Shown: piece after piece, positions 1 to 9,165 of the stretch
Layout: every line of letters begins with the position of its first letter
How positions within the stretch are numbered: the stretch's first letter is position 1
Source of the DNA: Marmoricola sp. URHB0036
GTDB taxonomy: Bacteria; Actinomycetota; Actinomycetes; Propionibacteriales; Nocardioidaceae
Length of the DNA: 64,000 nucleotides
Assembly: GCF_000426045.1 (NCBI RefSeq)
Contig: NZ_AUEP01000006.1
Span: 186,001-250,000, forward strand
Direction of reading: 5' to 3'
Translations under genes and position numbers: made by a program
Notes under the pieces: generated by a model
The model's input: only the letters and a program-made list of their open reading frames with translations
Told to the model about the DNA's origin: nothing
The model's database searches: none

Positions 1-28
1 TCGGGCGTGGACTCCGGCTCCGACTGGC

Positions 29-1942
29 TCACCTGACCTCGCGCAGGAACTGCTCGAGCACCGGCCCCGCGGTCCCCGACCCGGAGGCGCCGCGCTCGAC
101 GAAGACAGCGACGGCGAGGTCGTCCCGGCCGGCGACCATCCAGGCGTGCGTCGGGAGCGGCGGCTTGTCGCCGAACTCGGCCGTGCCGGTCTTGGCGATC
201 ACGGGCCCTCCGGGGAGGTCCTTGAGGGCGACACCGCTGCCGCGCTCGACGACGGCGCGCATCATGGTCCGCAGCTGGCCGGCCTCCTCGGCCGTCAACG
301 GCTTGGCCGGCTGCGTCGACTGGACCTCGACGTCGGGCAGCAGCCGCGGGAGCACGGCGGAACCCTTGAGCACCGAGGCCACCACGGTGGCCATCGCCAT
401 CGGCGAGGCCAGCACGGTGCCCTGGCCGATCATGCTGGCCGCCGCCTGGGTCTCGCTGGCCGGCGGCCCGACCTTGCCGAAGAAGGTCGGGAACCCGGTG
501 TCGTGGTCGACCCCGAAGCCCAGCGCTGCCGCGGCGTCGGCGAGCGAGGTCTGCCCCAGCTTGCCGCGCTGGCCGATGAAGGCGGTGTTGCAGGAGTTCG
601 CGAGCGCGTCCTCGAAGGTGATCGACCCGAAGCCCGAGGACGGGTAGTCGTCGTAGTTCTTGAACCGCTTGCCGTCCACGACGGTCGTCGGTGGGCACTC
701 GACCCGCGACTGCGGGGTCAGGCCGGCGCGCAGCAGGGCGAGCGCGCTGACCACCTTGAAGGTCGAGCCCGGCGCGTACTGGCCGTAGGTCGCGGTGTTG
801 TAGCCCTTCGAGCCCGGTCCGCTCGCAATCGCGACGAGGTCGCCGGTGGAGGGCCGGATGGCGACCAGGGCGCTGGCCGGTCCGACGTTCGCGAGCGCTC
901 GCTGGGCGGCGTTCTGCGTCTTCAGGTCGAGGGTGGTGTGCAGGGGCCGACCGGCCTGGGCGTCGGCGGTGAAGAGGGTACGACGCTGGGACTTCTCGTC
1001 CAGCGCCACGACGGTCGCGCCGCGAGTCCCGGACAGCTGCTCGTCGTACCTCTTCTGCAGGCCGGACAGCCCGACCTCGTCGCCGGCCTTGATCCGTCCC
1101 TTGCTGTCCTTGACCAGCTCCGCGGTGGCCGGACCGACGGTGCCGAGGATCGCGGCCGCGAAGTCCTTGGAGGGTGCGAGCGGAAGGGTCCCGGAGACCA
1201 CGCCCGCGCCCTTGATGTCGGAGAGGGCACCCATCACCGCAGCCGGAGCGTCCTGCTCGCGATAGACGATGCCCTCGACGAAGGCCTTGGGTCCCGATGC
1301 CTTGACCCGCTTGAGGAAGTCCTTGGCGTCGATGTCCAGCAGCGTGGCCAGCCGCTCGGCCGAGTCGGTGGCCTGGGCCGCCGTCAACCCGGTCTTGTCG
1401 AGCCCGACGTGCCGCACCGGCCGGGGAGTGACGAGGGGCTGGTCGCGGGAGCCGAGGATGGGGCCGCGCTCGCCCCGGACGGTGGTCTCGACGAGGCGCT
1501 CGCCGTCCTCGAGCGACGGCTCGACGATGGTGGGCTGCCACTTCACCAGCCAGGCGTCGCCGTCGGGGGTCGAACCCTTGCTGAGCCGCACGGTGGTGTC
1601 GTAGGACCAGGTCTTCGGGCCGACCTGCCAGCTCCAGTCGAGCTGACCGGTGGCGGAGTCCCCGTCGGTGGAGACTCGACCGACCGAGACCTTGGCCTCG
1701 GAGTCACCACGGATGCCCCGGGTGAGGTCGTCGTACGCCGAGGCGGCTTGCTTGGCCCCGGCCCGACCGCCGGTGAAGTCGACCGCCCCGAGATCTCCCG
1801 ACGCCATGGCCTTGGCGAGCGTGTCCATGGCACTGTCGGCATCGGGGCCGCCGAAGCCGGGGACGCTGCAACCGGTGAGCCCGGCGGTCAGCAGCACGGC
1901 ACACGCGGACGCAGCGGTTCGTCGTACGACGGTGGGACGCAT
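29..1942 (-). CDS. Penicillin-binding lipoprotein (class B transpeptidase, PbpLipo/Rv2864c-like)
   Basis: A 637-residue D,D-transpeptidase that would cross-link peptidoglycan at the outer face of the membrane. A signal peptide with lipobox LTGC (Cys25) makes it a probable lipoprotein. Next come an NTF2-like region of the MecA N-terminal type (about 28-150), a dimerisation region and the catalytic domain with STFK (Ser393), SCN (Ser450) and KTG (Lys584). The frame stays open upstream to 2224, but I start at 1942 because the signal sequence begins there. The architecture matches actinobacterial MecA-like lipoprotein PBPs. It ends 28 bp from the window edge, so any downstream partner is out of view. 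Confidence 0.9.
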   Translation of the reverse strand: MRPTVVRRTAASACAVLLTAGLTGCSVPGFGGPDADSAMDTLAKAMASGDLGAVDFTGGRAGAKQAASAYDDLTRGIRGDSEAKVSVGRVSTDGDSATGQLDWSWQVGPKTWSYDTTVRLSKGSTPDGDAWLVKWQPTIVEPSLEDGERLVETTVRGERGPILGSRDQPLVTPRPVRHVGLDKTGLTAAQATDSAERLATLLDIDAKDFLKRVKASGPKAFVEGIVYREQDAPAAVMGALSDIKGAGVVSGTLPLAPSKDFAAAILGTVGPATAELVKDSKGRIKAGDEVGLSGLQKRYDEQLSGTRGATVVALDEKSQRRTLFTADAQAGRPLHTTLDLKTQNAAQRALANVGPASALVAIRPSTGDLVAIASGPGSKGYNTATYGQYAPGSTFKVVSALALLRAGLTPQSRVECPPTTVVDGKRFKNYDDYPSSGFGSITFEDALANSCNTAFIGQRGKLGQTSLADAAAALGFGVDHDTGFPTFFGKVGPPASETQAAASMIGQGTVLASPMAMATVVASVLKGSAVLPRLLPDVEVQSTQPAKPLTAEEAGQLRTMMRAVVERGSGVALKDLPGGPVIAKTGTAEFGDKPPLPTHAWMVAGRDDLAVAVFVERGASGSGTAGPVLEQFLREVR

Positions 1943-2242
1943 GCGGTCGATCCGACCACGCGCGATCGAGCGAGACAAATCGGTTCCGGCCACGTCGCTG
2001 CGTCCTGTGGTCTGTGCCGCGCCGGTCGGCCGACGGCGGAATGGGGCCGCCGGCGCGACACAGGTCTCAGCGGATGCCAGGTCCGTGCTGTCGCGGTCGT
2101 GCGGCGGACGCAGGGCTCGCGCGGAGCGTGTCCGAGAGCGGGGCCGACGTACGCCGCACAGTCGCGAACGGCCGTCGTCTCGACCTCCGAGCCAGTGTGT
2201 ACCCCGTGCGCGGGGAAATGACACGCACGAGTTTTGACTGGG
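1943..2242. other. Intergenic region, 300 bp
   Basis: This stretch lies between two minus-strand genes and contains the promoter side of the PBP gene. It keeps open frames only because of high GC; I see no conserved coding sequence, RNA motif or clear hairpin in it. Confidence 0.4.
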
Positions 2243-2953
2243 TCAGTTCTCCTTGCGCCGGTGGTGCGCGACGACCTGGGCCGCAACCTCGGCGACCTTC
2301 ACGTTCATCTCCTGGGAGACCTTGGCCAGCATCTCGAAGGCACGGTCGTCGTCGATGTCGTGCATGGCCATCAGCAGGCCGACGGCCTTGCCGATCTCAC
2401 GGTTGCTCTCGAGGCCGCGACGCAGGGTGGTGGCCTCCTCGCCGCGCTCGAGAGCGGCGAGCGTGACCGAGGCGAACGCGGTCAGCATGATCGCCTGGTC
2501 CAGCGAGTGCTCGGTCAGGGAACCGGCATCATCGCTGAAGACGTTGAGGGCGCCGACCCGCTTGCCGTCCTGGCGCAGGCGGAAGCCCGCCATCCCCTCG
2601 ACGTTCGTCTCGCCCTTGATCCTGCTTGCGAGCTCGGGCCAGTTGCTGCCCTCGGTCAGGTCTGGGCAGATGTGCTGGTCGGGTTCGTCCTCGTCGATGG
2701 CGTCGAGGCAGGGGCCCTGACCGAGCTCCTTCTCGAGCTCGTCGATGCGGCGGGCGACGTCGTCGGACGCGGCGACGGTCTCGATGCGACCCCCGCGGCG
2801 GAGCATCAGCGAGGCGTGGTCGCAGCCGTCGACGAGCTCGACCGCCGTGGCGCAGACGGCTTCGTAGACGGAGTCGTAGGACTCACCCGAGTAGACGATC
2901 TCGGCCATGGACCGGAACGCGGTGAGGAGTTCAGGCGGAATCGGGGTGGGCAT
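2243..2953 (-). CDS. GAF and ANTAR domain antiterminator
   Basis: A 236-residue protein with a GAF sensor domain (about 15-160) and a C-terminal ANTAR RNA-binding domain (about 165-225, including GKAVGLLMAMHDIDDDRAF and a following helix). ANTAR proteins bind tandem RNA hairpins and suppress transcription termination; GAF-ANTAR proteins are numerous in actinobacteria and usually respond to an unknown small signal. The start at 2953 is supported by AGAGGGA 11 nt upstream. It stands alone between the PBP and the mod operon, so its RNA target is not visible here. Confidence 0.85.
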   Translation of the reverse strand: MPTPIPPELLTAFRSMAEIVYSGESYDSVYEAVCATAVELVDGCDHASLMLRRGGRIETVAASDDVARRIDELEKELGQGPCLDAIDEDEPDQHICPDLTEGSNWPELASRIKGETNVEGMAGFRLRQDGKRVGALNVFSDDAGSLTEHSLDQAIMLTAFASVTLAALERGEEATTLRRGLESNREIGKAVGLLMAMHDIDDDRAFEMLAKVSQEMNVKVAEVAAQVVAHHRRKEN

Positions 2954-3087
2954 TTTCGAGCAGTCCCTCTTTGTCGTGCCAGAGGTCGTTCCCAGGTTCT
3001 TGAGTCCGACGGACACCGAATGATCGCATGGCGGCCGGAATCGGCGTCATACGGTTGGTCGATACCCGGACCCCGCACCAGATGGCA

Positions 3088-4211
<1,124 letters not shown>

Positions 4212-4215
<4 letters not shown>

Positions 4216-5012
4216 GCGGCCCCTCCCCCGCCGACCCAGCGGCCGCGCAGCGCGAACAGCACGGCGACCGAGACCGCCAGCAGCACGAGCGAGAGCGCCA
4301 CGGCGGCGTCGGGATCGGTCTCCATGGCCAGGTAGACCTCGAGCGGCATGGTGCGCGTGACCCCCTGCAGGTTTCCGGCGAAGGTGATCGTCGCCCCGAA
4401 CTCCCCCAGTGCCCGGGCCCAGCACAGCACCGCCCCGGCGACCAGCGCCGGCCGGATCAGCGGCAACGTCACCCGGCGGAACACGGTCAGCCGGTTGGCC
4501 CCGAGAGTCGCGGCGGCCTCGTCGTACCCCTGGTCGGCGGAACGGAACGCGCCCTCGACCGCGATGACCAGGAACGGCATCGCCACGAAGGTCTCGGCGA
4601 TGACGACGGCTGCGGTCGTGAACGGCAGGGTGATGCCGAACCAGGAGTCGAGGTACTGGCCGACCAGCCCGTTGCGACCCAGGACGAGCAGGAGTGCCAC
4701 GCCACCCACCACCGGGGGCAGCACCAGCGGCAGCGTCACCAGTGCCCGCAGCAACCTCAGGCCCGGCATCGTCGAGCGCGCCAGCACCCAGGCCAGGGGT
4801 ACGCCGAGCACGAGCGAGATCAGCATGGCCAGGGTGGCCGAGAACAGCGAGAGCCAGAGGGCGTCGAGGACCTCCTCGGTCCCGAGGATCCGGGTCAGCC
4901 CGTCCCAGGGCGCGCGGACGAGCAGCCCGACCAGTGGCACGACGAGCAGCACGGCGCCGACCAGGGCGGGGAGCCCCAAGGGCCACGGAGTGCGCTGCTG
5001 CCGGGTCGTCAC
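4212..5012 (-). CDS. modB: Molybdate ABC transporter permease
   Basis: A 266-residue inner-membrane permease with five to six hydrophobic segments. The EAAAT-like cytoplasmic loop (DEAAATLGANRLTVFRRVTLP, about 165-185) is where ModC docks. The start is GTG at 5012, inside the first of two 18-bp direct repeats that separate it from modA; no good Shine-Dalgarno is visible, so translation may depend on read-through from modA. The stop overlaps the modC start (ATGA). Confidence 0.92.
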
Positions 5013-5047
5013 GGGCGCGTCACGGTCGGGTCACGGGCGCGTCACGG
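5008..5047. repeat. 18-bp direct repeat, two copies with 22-bp period
   Basis: GTCACGGGCGCGTCACGG occurs at 5008-5025 and again at 5030-5047. The copies span the modB start codon and the modA stop codon, so the short modA-modB spacer looks like a local duplication. Confidence 0.8.
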
Positions 5048-5815
5048 CCGGGCGAAGCCGGCCTCGGTGAGCACCTTCGAGCCGTCGTCGGAGAGCACGA
5101 GGTCGACGAACTCCTGCGCCTGCTTCTCGTGCGTGGAGTTCCCGAGGGTGGCGATCGGGTAGGCGGTCGAGGCGTTCTGGTGGTCGGGGATCTCGATTCC
5201 CTTGACCTTCCCGCCGGCCGCCTTCACGTCGGTCACGTAGACCACGCCGGCATCGACCTCACCGAGCTCGACCTTGGTGAGCACCGACTTCACGTCGACC
5301 TCCTCGGTCGCGGGCTTCAGGTCGAGTCCGAGCTTGTCGAGGAAGATCGCGTCGGCCAGCTTGCCGCACGGCACCTGTGGCTGGCAGACCGCAACCTTGA
5401 CCCCCTGACCGACGAGGTCCCCCACGGCGACGATCCCGGCCGGATTGTCCGGCGGCACGGCGACCTCACCACTGTTCTTCGCGAAATCCTTCGGGTCGCT
5501 GGCGTCGCCGCTCTGCACGAGGGTGTCCATGTTGCTGGGACTGGCCGAGGCGAAGACGTCGGCCGGGGCGCCGCCGGTGATCTGCTCCGCCAGACCCGAG
5601 CTCGGGCCGAAGTTGAACTCGACCTTGGTGTTCGGGTGCTCCTTCTCGAACTGCTGGCCGAGGGTGGTGAAGGTCTCGGTCAGCGAGGCGGCGGCGAACA
5701 CGTGCAGCGTCACGTGGTCCTCGCCGCCGTCACCGTCGTCACCGCCGCCGCAAGCGGCGAGGCAGGAGAGCGTGAGCACGACCGCGGCCACGCCGATGGC
5801 AGGACGGAGCCTCAT
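5042..5815 (-). CDS. modA: Molybdate-binding lipoprotein
   Basis: A 257-residue periplasmic-type binding protein. The signal peptide ends in a lipobox (CLAAC, Cys at about 22), followed by a Gly/Asp linker and the ModA fold: VFAAASLTETF near the N-terminus, FGPSSGLAEQI and GAPADVFASASP, the usual Ser-rich oxyanion-contacting segments. It would capture molybdate outside the membrane for ModBC. The start overlaps the regulator stop by 4 nt (ATGA). Confidence 0.93.
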   Translation of the reverse strand: MRLRPAIGVAAVVLTLSCLAACGGGDDGDGGEDHVTLHVFAAASLTETFTTLGQQFEKEHPNTKVEFNFGPSSGLAEQITGGAPADVFASASPSNMDTLVQSGDASDPKDFAKNSGEVAVPPDNPAGIVAVGDLVGQGVKVAVCQPQVPCGKLADAIFLDKLGLDLKPATEEVDVKSVLTKVELGEVDAGVVYVTDVKAAGGKVKGIEIPDHQNASTAYPIATLGNSTHEKQAQEFVDLVLSDDGSKVLTEAGFARP

Positions 5816-6219
5816 TGCTTCTCCGGCAGCTCGACGACGACGTTGGTGGACTTGACCGACGCGATGGCGAGGACGCCCGGCTCGAGCGCGAGCTCGTCGG
5901 CGGCCTCCCGGCTCATCAGTGAGACGACGCGATGTGGTCCGGCCTGGATCTCGACCTGCGCCATCACGGTGTCGCGGACGACCCGGGTGACCAGGCCGAC
6001 GAACCGGTTGCGCGCGGAGGCCTGGACGACCGGTCCGGGATCGTGGTGCTCACCGGTGAGGGCCAGCTCCTGGGCGAGTCGGGCCAGGTCCTGGCCGTCG
6101 ACGACCTGGCGGGAGTTCTCGGTCGTCGTACTCAGCCGACCGGACTCCGCCCAGCGTCGGACGGTGTCGTCACTGACGCCGAGCAGCTCGGCTGCCTGTT
6201 TGACCCGGTACGTCGTCAC
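5812..6219 (-). CDS. HTH-Mop molybdate-responsive regulator
   Basis: A 135-residue protein with an excisionase/MerR-like helix-turn-helix (about 3-50, VKQAAELLGVSDDTVRRWAESG) fused to one Mop/TOBE domain (about 68-133, SARNRFVGLVTRVVRDTVMAQVEI). Mop domains bind molybdate, and this architecture serves the role of ModE in actinobacteria. As the first gene of the mod operon with overlapping modA, it probably senses molybdate and controls its own operon, most likely through the inverted repeat at 6233-6275. The start is GTG at 6219. Function is inferred from domains and context. Confidence 0.85.
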   Translation of the reverse strand: MTTYRVKQAAELLGVSDDTVRRWAESGRLSTTTENSRQVVDGQDLARLAQELALTGEHHDPGPVVQASARNRFVGLVTRVVRDTVMAQVEIQAGPHRVVSLMSREAADELALEPGVLAIASVKSTNVVVELPEKQ

Positions 6220-6232
6220 AGCCGGACTGTAG

Positions 6233-6275
6233 CCGCATCTGCGGTCCGCTACCAGCGCTGGTCCCGCAGATGCGG
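6233..6275. promoter_or_regulatory. Nested inverted repeat upstream of mod operon (candidate operator or terminator)
   Basis: Arms CCGCATCTGCGG (6233-6244) and CCGCAGATGCGG (6264-6275) are perfectly complementary and enclose a perfect 12-bp palindrome ACCAGCGCTGGT (6251-6262). It begins 14 bp upstream of the regulator GTG and follows the stop of the MmcQ-like gene. It could be the molybdate regulator's operator, a terminator, or both. Confidence 0.6.
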
Positions 6276-6280
6276 AAAGG

Positions 6281-6634
6281 TCAGCCGTCCCAGCCCGGGG
6301 GTCGGTGCTTCCTCGCCAGCTTGCCGACCACGAGCCGGTAGGACTCGTCGACCGCCTCGCAGAGCTCGTCGTCGTCGATCGCGCCGCCGAACGCCAGGTT
6401 GTTCCACCCCGACCGGCCGATGTAGGCCATCACGCTGGCCTCGTCGGGGTAGCGGTCCAGCCACTCGTCGGCCACCTCGCGGTTCGGCCCGGACTTCACG
6501 CCGACGCGGTCGCCGCCGATGAACGCGAAGATCTTGTCGTGGACCTTGACCACCGGGTGCTCGTGGTCCCAGGGGTTGTCGGGCCACGCACCGGGCTTGG
6601 CGAGGCAGTGCTCCAGCATCTCCTCCGGCGTCAT
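6281..6634 (-). CDS. MmcQ/YjbR family protein
   Basis: A 117-residue protein of the MmcQ/YjbR family: CLAKPGAWPDNPWD near the N-terminus, KIFAFIG in the middle, and GWNNLAF with a DDDEL helix later. Family members have a CyaY-like fold and no firmly known role; some are described as DNA-binding. It has its own promoter: TAGAGT ends 7 nt before the ATG, so the message is probably leaderless. Confidence 0.8.
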   Translation of the reverse strand: MTPEEMLEHCLAKPGAWPDNPWDHEHPVVKVHDKIFAFIGGDRVGVKSGPNREVADEWLDRYPDEASVMAYIGRSGWNNLAFGGAIDDDELCEAVDESYRLVVGKLARKHRPPGWDG

Positions 6635-6641
6635 GGAGCCG

Positions 6642-6647
6642 ACTCTA
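6642..6647 (-). promoter_or_regulatory. -10 element of MmcQ-like gene, leaderless
   Basis: TAGAGT on the minus strand ends 7 nt before the ATG at 6634, and no Shine-Dalgarno fits between. Confidence 0.6.
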
Positions 6648-6699
6648 GGACGCCCTCCCGGTTCCGATGGCCGGTCGGGTTGAGGTGATCGGATCTGGA

Positions 6700-6705
6700 T
6701 AGTTT
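6700..6705 (+). promoter_or_regulatory. -10 element of hemerythrin gene, leaderless
   Basis: TAGTTT ends 6 nt before the ATG at 6712. Confidence 0.6.
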
Positions 6706-6711
6706 CAAGCC

Positions 6712-7233
6712 ATGGCGAACCCCTCCTCCTCGATCCCGCGCCCCGAGCAGGGCGACGTCGTCGAGCTGATCCTCGACGACCACCGGCGCTTCGAGTCCCT
6801 GCTGCGCGACCTCCGCAACGACCAGAACGACCGCGACGCCCTCCGCCGGCAGATCGCCGAGCTCCTCGTCGCGCACGGCGAGGCCGAGGAGAGCGAGGTC
6901 TACCCCCAGCTCGAGCGCAAGGACGCGATCGACGAGGAGGAGGCCGAGCACGGCAAGAAGGAGCACGACGAGGGCTACGAGACCCTGCTCCCGCTGCTCG
7001 AGGCCGACGACCTCTACGACGAGGACTTCAGCGACCACATCCACGAGTTCAGCGAGACCCTGCTCCACCACCTCGACGAGGAGGAGCGCGACATCCTGAA
7101 CCCCGCGCGCGACGAGGTCTCCGCCGACGACCGCGCGGCGCTCGGCGCCGCCTGGCTGGCCGAGCGCAACCGGATGCTCGATGAAGGCTGCGGCAGCGTC
7201 GAGCAGGTGCGCGCGCTCGTCGCCAAGTCTTGA
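6712..7233 (+). CDS. Hemerythrin domain protein
   Basis: A 173-residue acidic four-helix protein with the His/Glu ligands of a di-iron hemerythrin: DDHRRFESLL (about 23-32), HGEAEESEVYP (about 55-65), KEHDEGYE and HHLDEEERDIL. Such cytosolic proteins bind O2 or help in oxidative and nitrosative stress. Its stop overlaps the TTG start of the following MFS gene, so the two are probably co-transcribed, although no functional link is obvious. Confidence 0.85.
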   Translation: MANPSSSIPRPEQGDVVELILDDHRRFESLLRDLRNDQNDRDALRRQIAELLVAHGEAEESEVYPQLERKDAIDEEEAEHGKKEHDEGYETLLPLLEADDLYDEDFSDHIHEFSETLLHHLDEEERDILNPARDEVSADDRAALGAAWLAERNRMLDEGCGSVEQVRALVAKS

Positions 7234-8498
7234 GGTCCTTCCTCGCCGACACCCGACCACTGCGTGATCGGCATTTCCGTCGCCTGTGGACCGCCAACAT
7301 CGTCACGGTCGTCGGTGCCCAGCTCACGGTGGTGGCGGTCCCGGCCCAGATCTACGCGCAGACCAACTCCTCGGCGTACGTCGGGCTGACCGGTGTCTTC
7401 GGGCTCGTCCCGCTCGTGGTCTTCGGACTCTGGGGCGGCGCGCTCGCTGATGTCTTCGACCGGCGCACGCTGCTGGTCTGTACGACGATCGGGCTGATCA
7501 CGACGAGTGCCCTGTTCTGGCTGCAGGCCTGGTCGGGGGCCACCAACGTCTGGCTGCTGCTGTGCCTGTTCTCGGTGCAGCAGGCGTTCTTTGCGGTCAA
7601 CCAGCCGACCCGCAGCGCCGTACTCCCCCGGTTGCTGCCGCTCAACCTGCTACCGGCCGCCAACTCGCTGAACATGACGGTGATGCAGGCCGGGGCCATC
7701 GGCGGACCACTGATCGCCGGCGCGCTCATCCCCGTCTTCGGCTTCCCGTGGCTCTACCTGATCGACACGCTCACGCTGATCCCGACGCTGTTCGCGGTGC
7801 TGTCGTTGCCGCCGCTGCCGATCGAGGGCACGACCGGCAGCCTCGGCATCGGGGCGGTGCTGGACGGGCTGCGCTACCTGCGCGACCAACCGGTGCTGCT
7901 GATGTCGTTCCTGGTCGACATCATCGCGATGGTCTTCGGCATGCCGCGGGCGCTGTTCCCCGAGATCGCCCACGTCAACTTCGGCGGTCCCGACAGCGGC
8001 GGCATCGTGTTCGCCCTGCTGTTCGCCGGCATCCCCATCGGAGCGGTGATCGGCGGAGTCTTCTCGGGCTGGGTCTCCCGCGTCGAGCGCCAGGGGGTCG
8101 CCGTACTCGCCGCCGTCATCGTGTGGGGCCTGGCCATGGTCGGCTTCGGCGTCGCCGTGATGTTCGCCGACACCTGGAAGTGGCCGATGCTGGTGGCGGC
8201 GGTGCTGATGCTCGTGATCGGCGGCGCGGCCGACATGGCGTCGGCTGCCTTCCGCACCAGCATGCTGCAGAGTGCGGCCTCCGACGCGGTGCGCGGTCGG
8301 CTCCAGGGCGTCTTCACCGTCGTGGTCGTCGGCGGCCCGCGGATCGCGGACGTCGCACACGGCGCGGTCGCAGCATCGATCGGCGCCGCGGCCACGGCTG
8401 CCGGAGGCGGCGTGCTCGTGGTGATCGCCACCGTGCTGGCCGCCGTCGCCTTCCCGGCCTTCGTCCGCTACAAGGTGGTGGCGGCCGCGAGGTCGTGA
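7230..8498 (+). CDS. MFS transporter (EntS-like exporter)
   Basis: A 422-residue major facilitator with about 12 membrane segments. The N-terminal RDRHFRRLWTANIVTVVGAQLTVVAVPAQIY resembles the EntS/enterobactin-exporter group, and GALADVFDRR is the MFS loop 2-3 motif. A TTG start at 7230 overlaps the hemerythrin stop; it is chosen because the sequence up to it matches the family N-terminus. The substrate cannot be read from sequence; a hydrophobic compound or siderophore is plausible. The gene converges on the response regulator with 1 bp between stops. Confidence 0.85.
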   Translation: MRSFLADTRPLRDRHFRRLWTANIVTVVGAQLTVVAVPAQIYAQTNSSAYVGLTGVFGLVPLVVFGLWGGALADVFDRRTLLVCTTIGLITTSALFWLQAWSGATNVWLLLCLFSVQQAFFAVNQPTRSAVLPRLLPLNLLPAANSLNMTVMQAGAIGGPLIAGALIPVFGFPWLYLIDTLTLIPTLFAVLSLPPLPIEGTTGSLGIGAVLDGLRYLRDQPVLLMSFLVDIIAMVFGMPRALFPEIAHVNFGGPDSGGIVFALLFAGIPIGAVIGGVFSGWVSRVERQGVAVLAAVIVWGLAMVGFGVAVMFADTWKWPMLVAAVLMLVIGGAADMASAAFRTSMLQSAASDAVRGRLQGVFTVVVVGGPRIADVAHGAVAASIGAAATAAGGGVLVVIATVLAAVAFPAFVRYKVVAAARS

Positions 8499-8499
8499 G

Positions 8500-9165
8500 T
8501 CACTCGCCCGGGCGCACGTGGCCGGTCTCGTACGCCGCGACCACCGCCTGCACCCGGTCGCGGAGGCCGAGCTTGCCGAGCAGGCTGGAGACGTGGGTCT
8601 TCACCGTGGTCTCGCCGAGGTAGAGCTCGGCGGCGATCTCGGCGTTGGACATGCCGCGACCGATCAGCCGCAGCACGTCGCGCTCGCGCTCGGTGAGCGT
8701 CTCCAGCACCCCGGCGCGACGGGTACGTGTCGGTGACGTCGAGGCGAAGGACTCGATCACTCTCACCGTCACGGCCGGATCGAGCAGGCCGCCCCCCGCG
8801 GCGACCGTGCGGACGCCGTCGATCAGTCGCTCGGGCGGCGCGACCTTGAGCAGGAACCCACTCACCCCGGAGCGCAGCGCCGCCTCGACGTACTCGTCCT
8901 CGTCGAAGGTGGTGAGCACGACGACCTTCACGTCCGGAGCCGCAGCCAGCACGCGGCGCGATCCCTCGATGCCGTCGACCCGGGGCATCCGCACGTCCAT
9001 GAGTACGACGTCGGGTCGACTCTCGAGCACGACGTCGACCGCCTCGGCACCGTCACCCGCCTCGCCGACCACCTCGAGATCGGGCTCGCCGGAGAGCACC
9101 ATCCGCAGGCCGACACGCACCATCGCCTCGTCGTCGACCAGCACGATCCGGATCGGGTCGCTCAT
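8500..9165 (-). CDS. NarL-type response regulator
   Basis: A 221-residue regulator with a receiver domain (IVLVDDEAMVRVGLRMVL, phospho-acceptor Asp in VLMDVRMP, conserved Lys in GFLLK) and a C-terminal LuxR-type HTH (LTERERDVLRLIGRGMSNAEIAAELYLGETTVKTH, about 153-187). The ATG overlaps the kinase stop by 4 nt, so it is the cognate partner of the 9162-10340 kinase. The target is unknown; the divergent membrane gene at 10519 is a natural candidate. Confidence 0.92.
   Translation of the reverse strand: MSDPIRIVLVDDEAMVRVGLRMVLSGEPDLEVVGEAGDGAEAVDVVLESRPDVVLMDVRMPRVDGIEGSRRVLAAAPDVKVVVLTTFDEDEYVEAALRSGVSGFLLKVAPPERLIDGVRTVAAGGGLLDPAVTVRVIESFASTSPTRTRRAGVLETLTERERDVLRLIGRGMSNAEIAAELYLGETTVKTHVSSLLGKLGLRDRVQAVVAAYETGHVRPGE

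Noticed and set aside
146-2221. Very long plus-strand open frame (691 codons) opposite the PBP gene
   Set aside because: It is antisense to a gene with clear catalytic motifs, has no domain-like sequence and reflects high GC only.
4216-4986. Long N-terminal extension of ModC through modB
   Set aside because: It reads modB in the wrong frame; ModC starts at the ATGA overlap.
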